The notes below the pieces were generated by a model. The model was not told the origin of the DNA. It did not search any database and saw nothing but the letters and a program-made list of their open reading frames with translations. Positions 21,641-29,197 of a stretch of 43,200 nucleotides of DNA are shown in pieces. Source of the DNA: Acidobacteriota bacterium (GTDB lineage Bacteria > Acidobacteriota > Terriglobia > Terriglobales > Acidobacteriaceae); contig JAFDVV010000039.1 of assembly GCA_018268775.1 (NCBI GenBank), positions 41,375-84,574 on the forward strand. The letters run 5' to 3'. Made by a program: the position numbers and the translations under genes. Within the stretch, counting starts at the first letter, position 1. Each line of letters opens with the position of its first letter.

Positions 21641-21726
21641 AGGGCCGAAGGCCCGCAATATACCAGCCTGGGCCGGAGGCCCAGGTCAATAGCCGCAAAC
21701 GAACGGAGCGCTGAAGGCGCGACACA
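21641..21726. repeat. Dispersed repeat, GGGCCGAAGGCCC...AGCGCTGAAGGCGCGACA family
   Basis: Contains two hairpins, GGGCCGAAGGCCC and CCTGGGCCGGAGGCCCAGG, then CGGAGCGCTGAAGGCGCGAC. Related pieces recur at 41504-41550 and 41769-41818. It lies between the convergent ends of the DUF1634 and plsX genes and could end transcription from both sides. Confidence 0.75.
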
Positions 21727-21738
21727 AGAGCCTCTAAA

Positions 21739-22806
21739 TTACGAAGCCGAAGCCCTGGAGTGCAGGGCCGCTTCGATGCCGGTATTCACCTCGGCGTAAG
21801 CGAACTCCGCCGCCACGCGGATGCCGTTCATGATCGCCTTTTCGTTCGACGAGCCGTGTCCCACGATGCAGACCCCGCGCACTCCCAGCAGCGGCGCTCC
21901 GCCGTACTCTGAGTAGTCGAGGCGCTTCTTGAAGTCGTCGAACGCGCGGCGCGAGAGCAGCGCGCCCACCTGCGATGTGACCGTCGACTTCAGCGCCTCG
22001 CGCAGCGAGTGGCTCACCAGCTTCGCGATGCCCTCGGAGGTCTTGAGCGCCACGTTGCCCACAAAGCCGTCGCATACGGTCACATCGCAGTGGCCGTTGA
22101 AGAGGTCGCGCCCCTCCACATTGCCGATGAAGTTGATCCCGTTGAGCGCGCGCAGAAGAGGGAGCGTGTCCCGTGTGAGCGAATTGCCCTTGGAGTCCTC
22201 TTCCCCGATCGACAGCAGGCCCACCCTGGGGTTCTGGATCTTCAGCACATTCTGCGCGTACATGTGCCCCATCACCGCAAACTGGACGAGGTTGTCGGGG
22301 TCGGAGTCGACGTTCGCGCCGACGTCCAGCAGCAGCGACGGCACGCCCCGCGACGTCGGGACGATCGTGGCCAGCGCTGGCCGGTCCACGCCCGAGAGCA
22401 TGCCCAGCACCATCTTCGCCGTCGCCATGGCCGCGCCGGTATTGCCGGCAGTAAAGAATCCCGCAGCCTTGCCCGCGCCCGACGGAGAACCATGGGGGTG
22501 CTGGCCGTTGGAGGCCAGTCCTTCGCGCACCATCCTCAGCCCCACGCGCATCGTCGAGTCGCGCTTGGCACGGACTGCCTGCGCCGCCTTGTCGTCCATC
22601 GTGATCCACTCCGAGGCCGGAGTCACAAAGACGGGGAGGTGCTTCTGGTGGCGGAGGTGCTGGCGGAGAAGGGGACGCAGAATGTCTTCGGGGCCCACAA
22701 GGTGGACGCGGACGCCAAAGTGGCGTGCAGCCAGAATGGCCCCACGGATCTCAGGATCGGGGGCCTTGTCTGAACCCATCGCGTCAACGACGATGTCTAT
22801 CGGCAT
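21739..22806 (-). CDS. plsX: Phosphate acyltransferase PlsX
   Basis: Soluble enzyme of 355 residues making acyl-phosphate from acyl-ACP and phosphate, the first step of the PlsX/PlsY phospholipid pathway. It opens with the hallmark IDIVVDAMGSDKAPDPEIRGA and has further family segments NTGAAMATAKMVLG, DVGANVDSDPDNLVQFA, NPRVGLLSIGEEDSKGN and GHGSSNEKAIMNGI. Length is normal. It is the last gene of the conserved yceD-rpmF-plsX block, all on the minus strand. Confidence 0.97.
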   Translation of the reverse strand: MPIDIVVDAMGSDKAPDPEIRGAILAARHFGVRVHLVGPEDILRPLLRQHLRHQKHLPVFVTPASEWITMDDKAAQAVRAKRDSTMRVGLRMVREGLASNGQHPHGSPSGAGKAAGFFTAGNTGAAMATAKMVLGMLSGVDRPALATIVPTSRGVPSLLLDVGANVDSDPDNLVQFAVMGHMYAQNVLKIQNPRVGLLSIGEEDSKGNSLTRDTLPLLRALNGINFIGNVEGRDLFNGHCDVTVCDGFVGNVALKTSEGIAKLVSHSLREALKSTVTSQVGALLSRRAFDDFKKRLDYSEYGGAPLLGVRGVCIVGHGSSNEKAIMNGIRVAAEFAYAEVNTGIEAALHSRASAS

Positions 22807-22845
22807 CTGGCAACGATAACAGGGTTTGAATTGAAAAGAAGCTGC

Positions 22846-23031
22846 TTAGCTGGCTTCCTTGACCGCGAGAACGTCGCGGCCCTTGTATGTTCCGCACTTG
22901 CGGCAGGCGCGATGGGGCAGCTTGCGCTCGTGGCAGTTCGGGCACTCGGAGAGGCCGGTCGGGGTAAGGAAGTCGTGGCTGCGGCGCTTTGCGGTGCGCT
23001 GCTTGGAGTGACGCCGTTTTGGATTAGGCAT
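22846..23031 (-). CDS. rpmF: 50S ribosomal protein L32
   Basis: Ribosomal protein of 61 residues. MPNPKRRHSKQRTAKRRSHD is the typical L32 start, and two CxxC motifs (CPNC, CRKC) mark the zinc-binding form, arguing against a zinc-independent paralog. The internal ATG at 23031 is the correct start: AAGGGA lies just upstream, and the longer open frame to 23328 has no family match. It sits between yceD and plsX, the widespread arrangement linking ribosome assembly and lipid synthesis. Confidence 0.97.
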   Translation of the reverse strand: MPNPKRRHSKQRTAKRRSHDFLTPTGLSECPNCHERKLPHRACRKCGTYKGRDVLAVKEAS

Positions 23032-23092
23032 TGCAGTATCCCTTTCAATCGCCCGAACCCGGCGTATGCACGGGCGCGGATCTCGAAACTTG

Positions 23093-23662
23093 TCAGTGCT
23101 TGACCTCGATCTTGTCAGCCAGTCCCGCCAGAGCATTCCAACGCGGATCAGACGAAGTCTGTTCGCAGGAGCATGTTGCGAGGTTCCAGTTCTGACCGCA
23201 GCGAGGGCAGAGGCCCTTGCAGTCCGGCTTGCAGAGGGTTCGGCTGGGCAGGGACAACAACACCTGCTCGCGCACGACGTCCTCAAGCAAAAGACCGCTC
23301 TCTTCATAATACCCGATTTCGGTCTCATCGGGGGTAATTGCGTGCTCGCCGCTCTCGTCGTCGGCCGCCGAAGGCCGAAAGACCAGGTCGAACTCGCCTG
23401 CGAGGGTCTGCGCCACCGGTTCCACGCACCGGGCGCACAGTATCTCGAACGCGCCCTTATAGTTGGCCCGCAGCCGTATGTCGTTCACCTGGGCGTTGCG
23501 CCCACGCTCCTCGTGGCGGTGCTCGATCAGCAGGTCGGCCTGCCCCTTGACGGGCAAAGGCGACACCTGGCGGATGTCGGGGCCGTATTCCAGCGCGCCG
23601 GGGACGATCGTCTCGTCGATCTCCAGCGGCTCATCAACAAGTTGTATCGGGGTAATCAGCAC
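23093..23662 (-). CDS. yceD: YceD/DUF177 family protein
   Basis: Protein of 189 residues belonging to DUF177 (YceD), known to be needed for 23S rRNA accumulation and commonly found before rpmF. Key segments are CARCVEPVAQTLAGEFDLVF and, near the C-terminus, the two-Cys-pair region CKPDCKGLCPRCGQNWN, which may bind a metal. The start is the ATG at 23662. It is the first gene of the yceD-rpmF-plsX unit; 61 bp separate it from rpmF. Confidence 0.92.
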   Translation of the reverse strand: MLITPIQLVDEPLEIDETIVPGALEYGPDIRQVSPLPVKGQADLLIEHRHEERGRNAQVNDIRLRANYKGAFEILCARCVEPVAQTLAGEFDLVFRPSAADDESGEHAITPDETEIGYYEESGLLLEDVVREQVLLSLPSRTLCKPDCKGLCPRCGQNWNLATCSCEQTSSDPRWNALAGLADKIEVKH

Positions 23663-23759
23663 GCTTTAAGCGTAGGACTTTGCCAGTGCCGGGTCAAATG
23701 GCGGCCCACTGCACGTAAAGTATTGATGGATAGAAATCCCGAAAGAGCCGAGGACCCAA

Positions 23760-24107
23760 ATGCGCCGTTATTCACAGGTCATCAAACTTCGCCCGGAAGC
23801 CAAAGAGGAGTACATCCGCTACCACGCCGACGTGTGGCCCGGCGTGCTGGCGCGCATCGAGATGTGCAACATCCGCAACTACTCCATCTTTCTGTACGGC
23901 GATCTGCTGATCGCCTACTTCGAGTACCACGGCGCGGACTTCGACGCCGACATGAAGCTGATGGCCGCCGACCCCGAGACGCAGCGCTGGTGGGCGATCA
24001 TGGATCCCATGCAGGTTCCCCTGCCCGAGGCCACGAAGGCCGGCACGCACTGGCTGACGGTTCCCGAGGTCTTTCACTTCGACGGAGCGCCAGTCGCAAA
24101 GAGCTAG
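23760..24107 (+). CDS. rhaM: L-rhamnose mutarotase family protein
   Basis: Small protein of 115 residues with the ferredoxin-like fold of L-rhamnose mutarotase (DUF718), which interconverts the alpha and beta anomers of rhamnose. Recognisable parts are KLRPEAKEEYIRYHADVWPG (His22 near the expected catalytic position), NIRNYSIFLYGDLLIAYFEY and PETQRWWAIMDPMQ. No rhamnose catabolic genes are adjacent, so the physiological sugar is uncertain; fucose- or other sugar-acting homologs exist. It is divergent from yceD, with 97 bp between starts. Confidence 0.9.
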   Translation: MRRYSQVIKLRPEAKEEYIRYHADVWPGVLARIEMCNIRNYSIFLYGDLLIAYFEYHGADFDADMKLMAADPETQRWWAIMDPMQVPLPEATKAGTHWLTVPEVFHFDGAPVAKS

Positions 24108-24222
24108 GGCCGTCTCGCGCTACGCGCTCCGGCCGGAATGACAATCGATATGGCCTCTCTGCGGAGCCGAGGAATCGCCGTATCTCGCTCCTATCGTCAC
24201 AAATTCCAATGGAGCCAGCCTG

Positions 24223-24240
24223 CTGACAGGATGGTGTCAG
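24223..24240. promoter_or_regulatory. Palindrome upstream of the DinB-like gene
   Basis: CTGACA and TGTCAG flank a 6-nt centre. It is one of two palindromes in front of the DinB-like gene, with centres 33 bp apart, about three helical turns. A regulator site is possible, on symmetry and position alone. Confidence 0.35.
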
Positions 24241-24256
24241 TAGCATGTCTGTAAGT

Positions 24257-24272
24257 TTGTCTTGCAAGACAA
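24257..24272. promoter_or_regulatory. Perfect 16-bp palindrome at the DinB-like gene's ribosome binding site
   Basis: TTGTCTTGCAAGACAA is perfectly self-complementary and overlaps the first bases of the AAGGAG ribosome binding site (24271-24276) of the gene starting at 24282. A protein bound here, or an RNA hairpin formed here, would block expression. The binding factor is unknown. Confidence 0.45.
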
Positions 24273-24281
24273 GGAGAGTGC

Positions 24282-24791
24282 ATGAAGCTGAAGGACCTTT
24301 TTCTGGAAGAACTGAAGCGGGAACAAGCGGGAACGCGCAAGGCGCTGGAGCGTGTCCCCGAGGGAAAGAACGACTGGGCACCTCACGAAAAGTCGATGAA
24401 GATGGGCTACCTCGCCTCGCTGGTGGCGACGATGCCGTCGTGGATCGACCTGATGATCAACCAGGACGAGTTGGACTTCGCTCCCGTAGGCGAAAACAAG
24501 AACAAGCCGGTCGAGTGGACGAAGACCTCGGAGCTGCTCGCGATCTTCGACGAGAGCATGAAGAAGGGAATTGCCGCCCTTGAGTCCACCACCGACGAGC
24601 ACCTGATGACGAACTGGAAGCTGAAGGCCCATGGTCACCTCATCACCGAGGAACCTCGATACATCAACATCCTCAACGGAATGCTTGCCCACTGGGCGCA
24701 CCACCGCGGCCAACTGACGGTCTATCTGCGTCTGAACGAGGCGCTGGTCCCGTGCCTCTACGGTCCAACGGCCGATGAGCGGTTCTCCTGA
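24282..24791 (+). CDS. DinB-like (DUF664-type) putative metal-dependent protein
   Basis: Protein of 169 residues with a DinB four-helix-bundle pattern. Such proteins often act as metal-dependent thiol transferases or stress proteins. The C-terminal motif MLAHWAHHRGQLTVYLR carries the usual His cluster; the first metal-binding His expected in helix 2 (here KMGYLASLVATM) is not at its normal place, so metal binding may be incomplete. The start is ATG 24282 with a good ribosome binding site AAGGAG 5 nt upstream. A perfect palindrome overlaps that site. Function remains unknown. Confidence 0.85.
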   Translation: MKLKDLFLEELKREQAGTRKALERVPEGKNDWAPHEKSMKMGYLASLVATMPSWIDLMINQDELDFAPVGENKNKPVEWTKTSELLAIFDESMKKGIAALESTTDEHLMTNWKLKAHGHLITEEPRYINILNGMLAHWAHHRGQLTVYLRLNEALVPCLYGPTADERFS

Positions 24792-24821
24792 GGCGTACTC
24801 CGCTGACAGGGCAATGGGGTG

Positions 24822-24866
24822 TCGTCCTGAGGGGCAGCCGCGAAGTTGAAGGATCTGCTTCTGCTG
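24822..24866. repeat. Degenerate copy of the GTCATCCTGAG...GAAGGACCTGC family
   Basis: Reads GTCGTCCTGAGGGGCAGCCG, then CGAAGTTGAAGGATCTGC. It matches the ends of the copy at 13424-13480 with several changes. It directly precedes a long inverted-repeat element at 24891. Confidence 0.6.
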
Positions 24867-24890
24867 GTACGGACCAGTTGGTTGTCGCGT

Positions 24891-24985
24891 CGTCATTCTG
24901 AGCGTAGCGAAGAATCTCAGTATCCTGCGCTTTATGACCGGGATTCTAACTACAGAGATTCTTCGCCTGCGGCTCAGAATGACGG
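24891..24985. repeat. Inverted-repeat element, CGTCATTCTGAG family, copy 1
   Basis: The left arm CGTCATTCTGAGCGTAGCGA continues AGAATCTC; the right arm GAGATTCTTCGCC continues to CTCAGAATGACGG. The arms are about 27 bp and near-complementary, with about 40 bp of less conserved core containing ACTACAG. Sister copies lie at 26138, 32819, 36966 and 38020. Confidence 0.88.
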
Positions 24986-25121
24986 CTTGGATGCTGTCAA
25001 GCCCCCGGAGTTGTGAATATCTCTGTAAGATGCACATTCAATGCGTGATATCGACAGCATAAAAGGTGCCGATTAGTTTTAGTCCACTTGTTATTCTGAG
25101 TTTGTAGAGAAAGCACAAAGT

Positions 25122-25152
25122 GAAGGCCCCTGCCGAAAGGTGCGGGGCCTTC
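25122..25152 (+). terminator. Strong hairpin upstream of the small hypothetical gene
   Basis: GAAGGCCCC (25122-25130) pairs with GGGGCCTTC (25144-25152), and the inner GCC-GAAA-GGT can extend the stem. CGCTTTTA follows. It could be an intrinsic terminator, but it lies only 33 bp before the start at 25186 and thus could also be a leader structure of that gene. Confidence 0.6.
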
Positions 25153-25185
25153 CGCTTTTAATAGCCCAATTCAAAGGAGCACCAC

Positions 25186-25554
25186 ATGAACGCCAACGCC
25201 ATTACTCTGCCCGCCATCCACGATGCCGCATCGATCCAGCAGGCGCTCTCCGTTGTCATCGAGGCCGTGGCGGAGGGCACGCTGGACAACACGCGCGCCC
25301 GTGTTCTGCTCTCGGCCCTGAAGCTTGCGATGACGAACCTGCGCAACCTGCCCGCAGAGGCCAAAAGCGTGCCTGCCGAGGACAAAGGCACACAGCATCA
25401 TGAACGGGCTGCGGTCACGAAAGCTCCAGCAGCTACGGCGTCTGTGCAGGAGCGCGCCTACGATCCCAGGAACAACCGAATTCCCGCTATTCCGGCTGCC
25501 CCGGCCTTTTCGCACGCAGACGCATTCGCGCGGTTGACTCCGCCCAGCGCGTAG
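25186..25554 (+). CDS. Small hypothetical protein
   Basis: Predicted protein of 122 residues, no function recognised. The first half looks alpha-helical (SIQQALSVVIEAVAEGTLDN, then RARVLLSALKLAMTNLRNLP) and recalls short helical proteins I associate with acidobacterial genomes; the second half is rich in Ala and Pro and likely disordered. AAAGGAG at 25173-25179, 6 nt before the ATG, strongly supports translation. Its last 97 nt overlap the 3' end of thiE on the opposite strand. A strong hairpin just upstream may control it. Confidence 0.6.
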   Translation: MNANAITLPAIHDAASIQQALSVVIEAVAEGTLDNTRARVLLSALKLAMTNLRNLPAEAKSVPAEDKGTQHHERAAVTKAPAATASVQERAYDPRNNRIPAIPAAPAFSHADAFARLTPPSA

Positions 25555-26063
25555 ACGGGCAGAGGGGCCGCCGCGAGGCAGGCCGCATGAAGGGCGTCGA
25601 GTCCGGCGGCGGGCACGACTTCGAGCCCGGCCACCGTCTTCCCGAAGACCGGGGCGAACAGGATCGCATTGGCCCGGTTGCGCCGCGCAATCTGCACCTC
25701 GGCCAGGTTGTGACACGAGACGGTGACGACCGGTTCTCCCAGCCGTTCGCTGGCGTAGCGCCGCCGTACATCGTCAGGCAGTATCGGCGAGTGCGCCGGA
25801 AGATGGACGCCGTGGGCCTTCGAGAGCAGGGCGGCGCGCAGGCTGGAGTTGATAAGCAGCCGCGAGCCGGACTCTGCGGGGATCGCCGCGCGAACCGCCC
25901 GGGCAAACTCGACGAGATCGTCCGGGGCCAGATCCTTCTCCCGCAGTTGGATCAGGTCGATGTCATCGGCTGCCCAGCGTGCGACCGTTTCGACCAGCGC
26001 AGAACGTTTTTGGGATTCATCGCCCGGAAAAACCGAGCGGTCAGTGATGGCGCAGCGCAGCAC
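25458..26063 (-). CDS. thiE: Thiamine phosphate synthase ThiE/TenI family
   Basis: TIM-barrel protein of 201 residues. ThiE joins the pyrimidine and thiazole phosphates into thiamine phosphate; the related TenI is an aromatase. Visible motifs are IDLIQLREKDLAPDDL, LLINSSLRAALLSKAHGVHLP, VTVSCHNLAEVQIA, ILFAPVFGKT and VYALGGVNRANASACEKAGAAGIAGI. The VSCHNL segment, where ThiE often has a G-x-S-x-H-type motif, and the short length leave ThiE versus TenI open. No other thiamine genes are near, and no TPP riboswitch was recognised upstream. Confidence 0.85.
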   Translation of the reverse strand: MLRCAITDRSVFPGDESQKRSALVETVARWAADDIDLIQLREKDLAPDDLVEFARAVRAAIPAESGSRLLINSSLRAALLSKAHGVHLPAHSPILPDDVRRRYASERLGEPVVTVSCHNLAEVQIARRNRANAILFAPVFGKTVAGLEVVPAAGLDALHAACLAAAPLPVYALGGVNRANASACEKAGAAGIAGIRLFLGS

Positions 26064-26137
26064 GCCGTTAAGTGTAGTTGGAGGGATTCGAGGGGGATAG
26101 TGGGTCTGCTTGAATATATCCGGCTACTCAACTATGC

Positions 26138-26266
26138 CGTCATTCTGAGGCGAACGGGGTCCCCGGCCAGCTTGCTGGCTGGGCAGGCAGCCGAAGAATC
26201 CCTGTAGTTGGAATCCCGGCCACGGAAGGAAAATGCTGAGATTCTTCGCTACGCTCAGAATGACGG
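26138..26266. repeat. Inverted-repeat element, CGTCATTCTGAG family, copy 2 (longest)
   Basis: The arms CGTCATTCTGAGGCGA and GAGATTCTTCGC...CTCAGAATGACGG enclose a longer core than in the other copies, because the left arm is interrupted by about 35 bp that includes the hairpin CCAGCTTGCTGG. The core again has CCCTGTAGTT. It lies upstream of the transhydrogenase-like gene. Confidence 0.85.
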
Positions 26267-26530
26267 CTCAACAACTGAACTGATCCATTGCCGAGGGGGT
26301 GGGCGTTGATCGAACAGGTGGTCGTCCTGTGTTAGTTTTAGGCAGAGTGCCCGGAAGTGGCGGATTGGCAGGCATGGAGAGTTCAAGCTGGGGAATCCGC
26401 TGTGGGCCGAAGCTATTCGGGGTCTTGTGGCAGGGGCCAGTGTGCCGCTTCATCGTAGCTGGGGACCGTGTTCGTCAACTGGAACCGAGGCAGTCAGGGT
26501 TCAAAGAATCATAAGGATATCGGGAGTTTA
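26267..26530. other. Leader region of the transhydrogenase-like gene
   Basis: About 260 bp with no convincing gene. Short open frames exist on both strands but have no family resemblance. The only clear signal is GGGAG at 26522-26526, 4 nt before the ATG at 26531. No promoter pair or riboswitch was recognised. Confidence 0.4.
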
Positions 26531-27931
26531 ATGAGCGGTGTGTACGATCTGATCGTTATCGGGTCCGGGCCGGCCGGACAGCGCGCGGCAATCTATGCCT
26601 CCAAGATGGGCAAGAAGGTGGCATTGGTGGAGATGCGCGAGGTGGTCGGTGGCGTCTCGATCAATACGGGCACCATCCCCTCGAAGACGATGCGCGAGGC
26701 GGTGCTGCATCTCTCCGGGTACAACTACAAGTCGATCTACGGCATGAACTACCGGGTGAAGGAACGGATCACGATGGCCGACCTCGCCTTCCGCGTGCAG
26801 CACGTCATCAAGACCGAGATCGACGTCACCGAGGCACAGCTCTCGCGCAACAACGTGGAGATGCTGCTGGGCGTGGCCAGCTTTGAAGACCCGACGCACA
26901 TCAAGGTCACCAACTCCCGCGGCTCGAGCGTCTACGAGACGAAGAGCACGCTGATTGCGACCGGAACCAAGCCCGCGAGCTCGGCCAAGGTGCCGATCAA
27001 CGGCAAGACGATCATCAACAGCGACCAGGTGCTCGACCTGACGAACCTGCCCAAGACGATGATCGTCGTCGGCGGCGGCGTGATTGGCGTGGAGTACACC
27101 TGCATGTTCGCCGCGCTTGGCGTTCGCGTGACGCTGATCGAGCGGCGGCCGCGCCTGCTGGAGTTCGCCGACCAGGAGATCGTCGAGGCGCTGAGCTACC
27201 ACCTGCGCGACGCCCGCGTGACCATGCGCCTGAACGAAGAGGTGGAGTCGGTGGAGGAGACGCCTGAGGGTGCCGTGGTGGCGAACCTCGAGAGCAAGAA
27301 GAAGGTCTCGGGCGACGCTCTGCTGTACGCGGTCGGCAGGCAGGGCAATGTGGACGAACTGAACCTCGCCTCCGTCGGCATTGAGGCGGACTCGCGCGGA
27401 CGCATCCCCGTGGACAAGGACTTCAGGACGAAGAACCCAGGCATCTTCGCGGTGGGCGACGTCATCGGCTTTCCGTCGCTGGCCTCGGTCTCGATGGAGC
27501 AGGGAAGGATTGGCGCGGCGCGTGCGTTCGGCGACGAGACCATCGTCTCGAACCCCAGCTTCTACCCCTACGGCATCTACACCATCCCCGAGATCAGCTT
27601 TATCGGCAAGACCGAGGAGCAGTTGACGGAAGAGGACGTTCCCTACGAGGTGGGCGTGGCCTACTACCGCGAGATCGCGCGCGGACAGATTCGCGGCGAC
27701 ACGACGGGCCGCCTGAAGCTGATCTTCAACCGCGAGAACCACTCCCTGCTTGGCGTGCACATCATCGGCGAAGGGGCCAGCGAGCTGCTGCACATCGGGC
27801 AGGCCGTGATGGCGCTCGGCGGGACCATTGAATACTTCGTGGATACGGTCTTCAACTACCCAACGCTGGCGGAATGTTATAAAGTGGCGGCTTTCAACGG
27901 ATTGAACCGCGTCAGCAAGTTCGACCATTAG
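26531..27931 (+). CDS. sthA: Soluble (Si-specific) NAD(P) transhydrogenase-like flavoprotein
   Basis: Pyridine nucleotide-disulfide oxidoreductase-family enzyme of 466 residues, best fitting SthA/UdhA, which moves hydride between NADPH and NAD+. The FAD-binding motif is DLIVIGSGPAGQRAAIYASK; the NAD(P)-binding motif is VVGGGVIGVEYTCMFAALG; FAVGDVIGFPSLA is the second FAD contact and the C-terminal dimerisation domain begins near FYPYGIYTIPEISFIG. The redox-active CxxxxC of dihydrolipoamide dehydrogenases is absent: the site reads GGVSINTGTIPSKT, with neither Cys, which excludes a disulfide reductase. The internal ATG 26531 (MSGVYDL) is the start, given GGGAG upstream; the open frame to 26468 is not coding. 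Confidence 0.92.
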   Translation: MSGVYDLIVIGSGPAGQRAAIYASKMGKKVALVEMREVVGGVSINTGTIPSKTMREAVLHLSGYNYKSIYGMNYRVKERITMADLAFRVQHVIKTEIDVTEAQLSRNNVEMLLGVASFEDPTHIKVTNSRGSSVYETKSTLIATGTKPASSAKVPINGKTIINSDQVLDLTNLPKTMIVVGGGVIGVEYTCMFAALGVRVTLIERRPRLLEFADQEIVEALSYHLRDARVTMRLNEEVESVEETPEGAVVANLESKKKVSGDALLYAVGRQGNVDELNLASVGIEADSRGRIPVDKDFRTKNPGIFAVGDVIGFPSLASVSMEQGRIGAARAFGDETIVSNPSFYPYGIYTIPEISFIGKTEEQLTEEDVPYEVGVAYYREIARGQIRGDTTGRLKLIFNRENHSLLGVHIIGEGASELLHIGQAVMALGGTIEYFVDTVFNYPTLAECYKVAAFNGLNRVSKFDH

Positions 27932-27963
27932 GGAGCACTCTGATTGAGTTCCGTGTTGTTAAG

Positions 27964-28018
27964 GGCACGGCTTTAGCCGTGCCGTAAAGTCCGTAAAATC
28001 AAAGGGGCTTTAGCCCCT
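27964..28018. repeat. Double-hairpin repeat, GCACGGCTTTAGCCGTGC / AGGGGCTTTAGCCCCT
   Basis: Two perfect hairpins in a row with identical TTTA loops: GGCACGGC/GCCGTGCC at 27964-27983 and AGGGGC/GCCCCT at 28003-28018. It lies between the transhydrogenase-like gene and the ROK gene, so it could act as a terminator or mRNA stabiliser. The 'GGC-TTTA-GCC' style suggests a dispersed repeat, but no second copy is in the window. Confidence 0.75.
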
Positions 28019-28052
28019 GAGGTACGCAGTTCATACTTAAACAGAGGAAGCG

Positions 28053-28949
28053 ATGGCAAAGTCGGTTGGGGTCACGTTGTCGGAGCAGATTCACACAGGG
28101 CTGGTGGTCGACCACAAGCTGGTCGGCGGTCTGCGCCGGTTTCCTGAGGATGTAGAGGACTACGGCGGCCTGGTGGAGTTGCACACCGAGGCGCTGGTCG
28201 GAAAGATCTGCGAGCAGATATTCAGCGCGGCCAACGGCGAGACGGAGATCGCGTCCGTCGGCGTCGCCGTTCCCGGTCTGGTGAAAAATGGCGTCGTGGA
28301 AGAGGCCCCGAACCTTCCGCAGCTCAAAGGCGCTCGTTTGCGCGACCTGATCAGCCTGAAGCTGCACGAACACGGCATCGCCACTCCCGTTACGCTGCTG
28401 AACGACGCCGACGGCGTAGCCGCGGGTCTGGCCGCCGGGCACGGCAAGCTCGATTCGACGATCCGCGTGTGGACGCTGGGAATGGGAATCGGCTACGGCC
28501 GCTATCCTTTCGCTCCGGGCGTGTGGGAGGGCGGCCACTCCGTGGTGACGCTCGACGACAAGGAGACCTTCTGCGGCTGCGGCGGCAGAGGACATCTCGA
28601 AGGCATCATGGGCCACCGCTCCATGCGGATGCGCTTCCTCGACATGGAGCCTGAAGAGGTCTTCGAGGCGGCGAAGGCGGGCGACCAGAGATGTCTTGAG
28701 TTCAAGAGGCTTTATCACAAGGCATTGGCGGCAGCGACGGCAAGCTCCGTCCACATGGCCGGGCCGGGCAAGTTCTACCTGACGGGGCCGTATGTGCACT
28801 TTATCGACCTGCCGATGCTAAGGGACTTCACGCAGCAGATGGTCAAGATGAGTCCGCTGCAAGGCTACTCGCTTGAAATCGTCCACGAGAGCCCGGAGAT
28901 CAGGGTGATCGGCTCGGCGGTGAGCGCAGAGCAGGCTGCGGGGTTGTAG
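28053..28949 (+). CDS. ROK-family sugar kinase or regulator-like protein
   Basis: Protein of 298 residues with the ROK fold. It has VGVAVPGLVKNGVV, the catalytic loop LLNDADGVAAG (Asp118), a phosphate-binding segment TLGMGIGYG, and the zinc region EGGHSVVTLDD...FCGCGGRGHLEGIMG. Two deviations stand out: the canonical GTGIG reads GMGIG, and the third Cys of the zinc motif CGCGxxGCxE is His181. There is no N-terminal HTH, so it is of the kinase rather than the repressor type; glucokinase-like activity is possible but unproven. A ribosome binding site GAGGAAG precedes ATG 28053. It stands alone. Confidence 0.85.
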   Translation: MAKSVGVTLSEQIHTGLVVDHKLVGGLRRFPEDVEDYGGLVELHTEALVGKICEQIFSAANGETEIASVGVAVPGLVKNGVVEEAPNLPQLKGARLRDLISLKLHEHGIATPVTLLNDADGVAAGLAAGHGKLDSTIRVWTLGMGIGYGRYPFAPGVWEGGHSVVTLDDKETFCGCGGRGHLEGIMGHRSMRMRFLDMEPEEVFEAAKAGDQRCLEFKRLYHKALAAATASSVHMAGPGKFYLTGPYVHFIDLPMLRDFTQQMVKMSPLQGYSLEIVHESPEIRVIGSAVSAEQAAGL

Positions 28950-29003
28950 GTGATTCGTTTTACAGGTGGGCCACATCTGATCTAACGCCCCAGAATCGGG
29001 TGC

Positions 29004-29036
29004 CCCATATCTGGCGGCTTCATCGCCAGATGTGGG
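29004..29036. repeat. REP hairpin A (left end of the deleted RAYT unit)
   Basis: CCCATATCTGGCG (29004-29016) pairs with CGCCAGATGTGGG (29024-29036) around GCTTCAT, with one G-T wobble. It is preceded by CAGAATCGGGTGCC at 28991 and, further left, a GTGGGCCACATCTGATCTA stretch. The same extended left end is present at REP C (30044). Confidence 0.9.
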
Positions 29037-29164
29037 TTTGCAGCATACATGTGGGGAAGTTGTTTTTGGGAATAAGGCTCTCTGCGATAGCAACTGAAGG
29101 TGATAAAATGGTCGTCACGTTCTTGTTGAAACCGCCTGACGCCCAATGGGATGATGAACTTCAA
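29037..29164 (-). pseudogene. N-terminal remnant of a REP-associated tyrosine transposase
   Basis: The minus strand encodes IPLGVRRFQQERDDHFITFS followed by CYRREPY, nearly identical to the start of the transposase at 30578. After about 30 codons the similarity stops and the frame runs into REP hairpin A, so the HUH and tyrosine parts are deleted. It lies between REP A and REP B, in the same order as the complete unit. Confidence 0.85.
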
Positions 29165-29197
29165 CTTGGAGAAACGGATCGCGCCTCGCGCGATTGG

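Noticed and set aside
26064..26137. Possible TPP riboswitch before thiE
   Set aside because: The CUGAGA and the downstream conserved THI-box words are absent in the sequence upstream of thiE.
26299..26514. 71-codon frame before the transhydrogenase-like gene
   Set aside because: No ribosome binding site, no family resemblance and unusual Gly/Arg/Trp-rich content.
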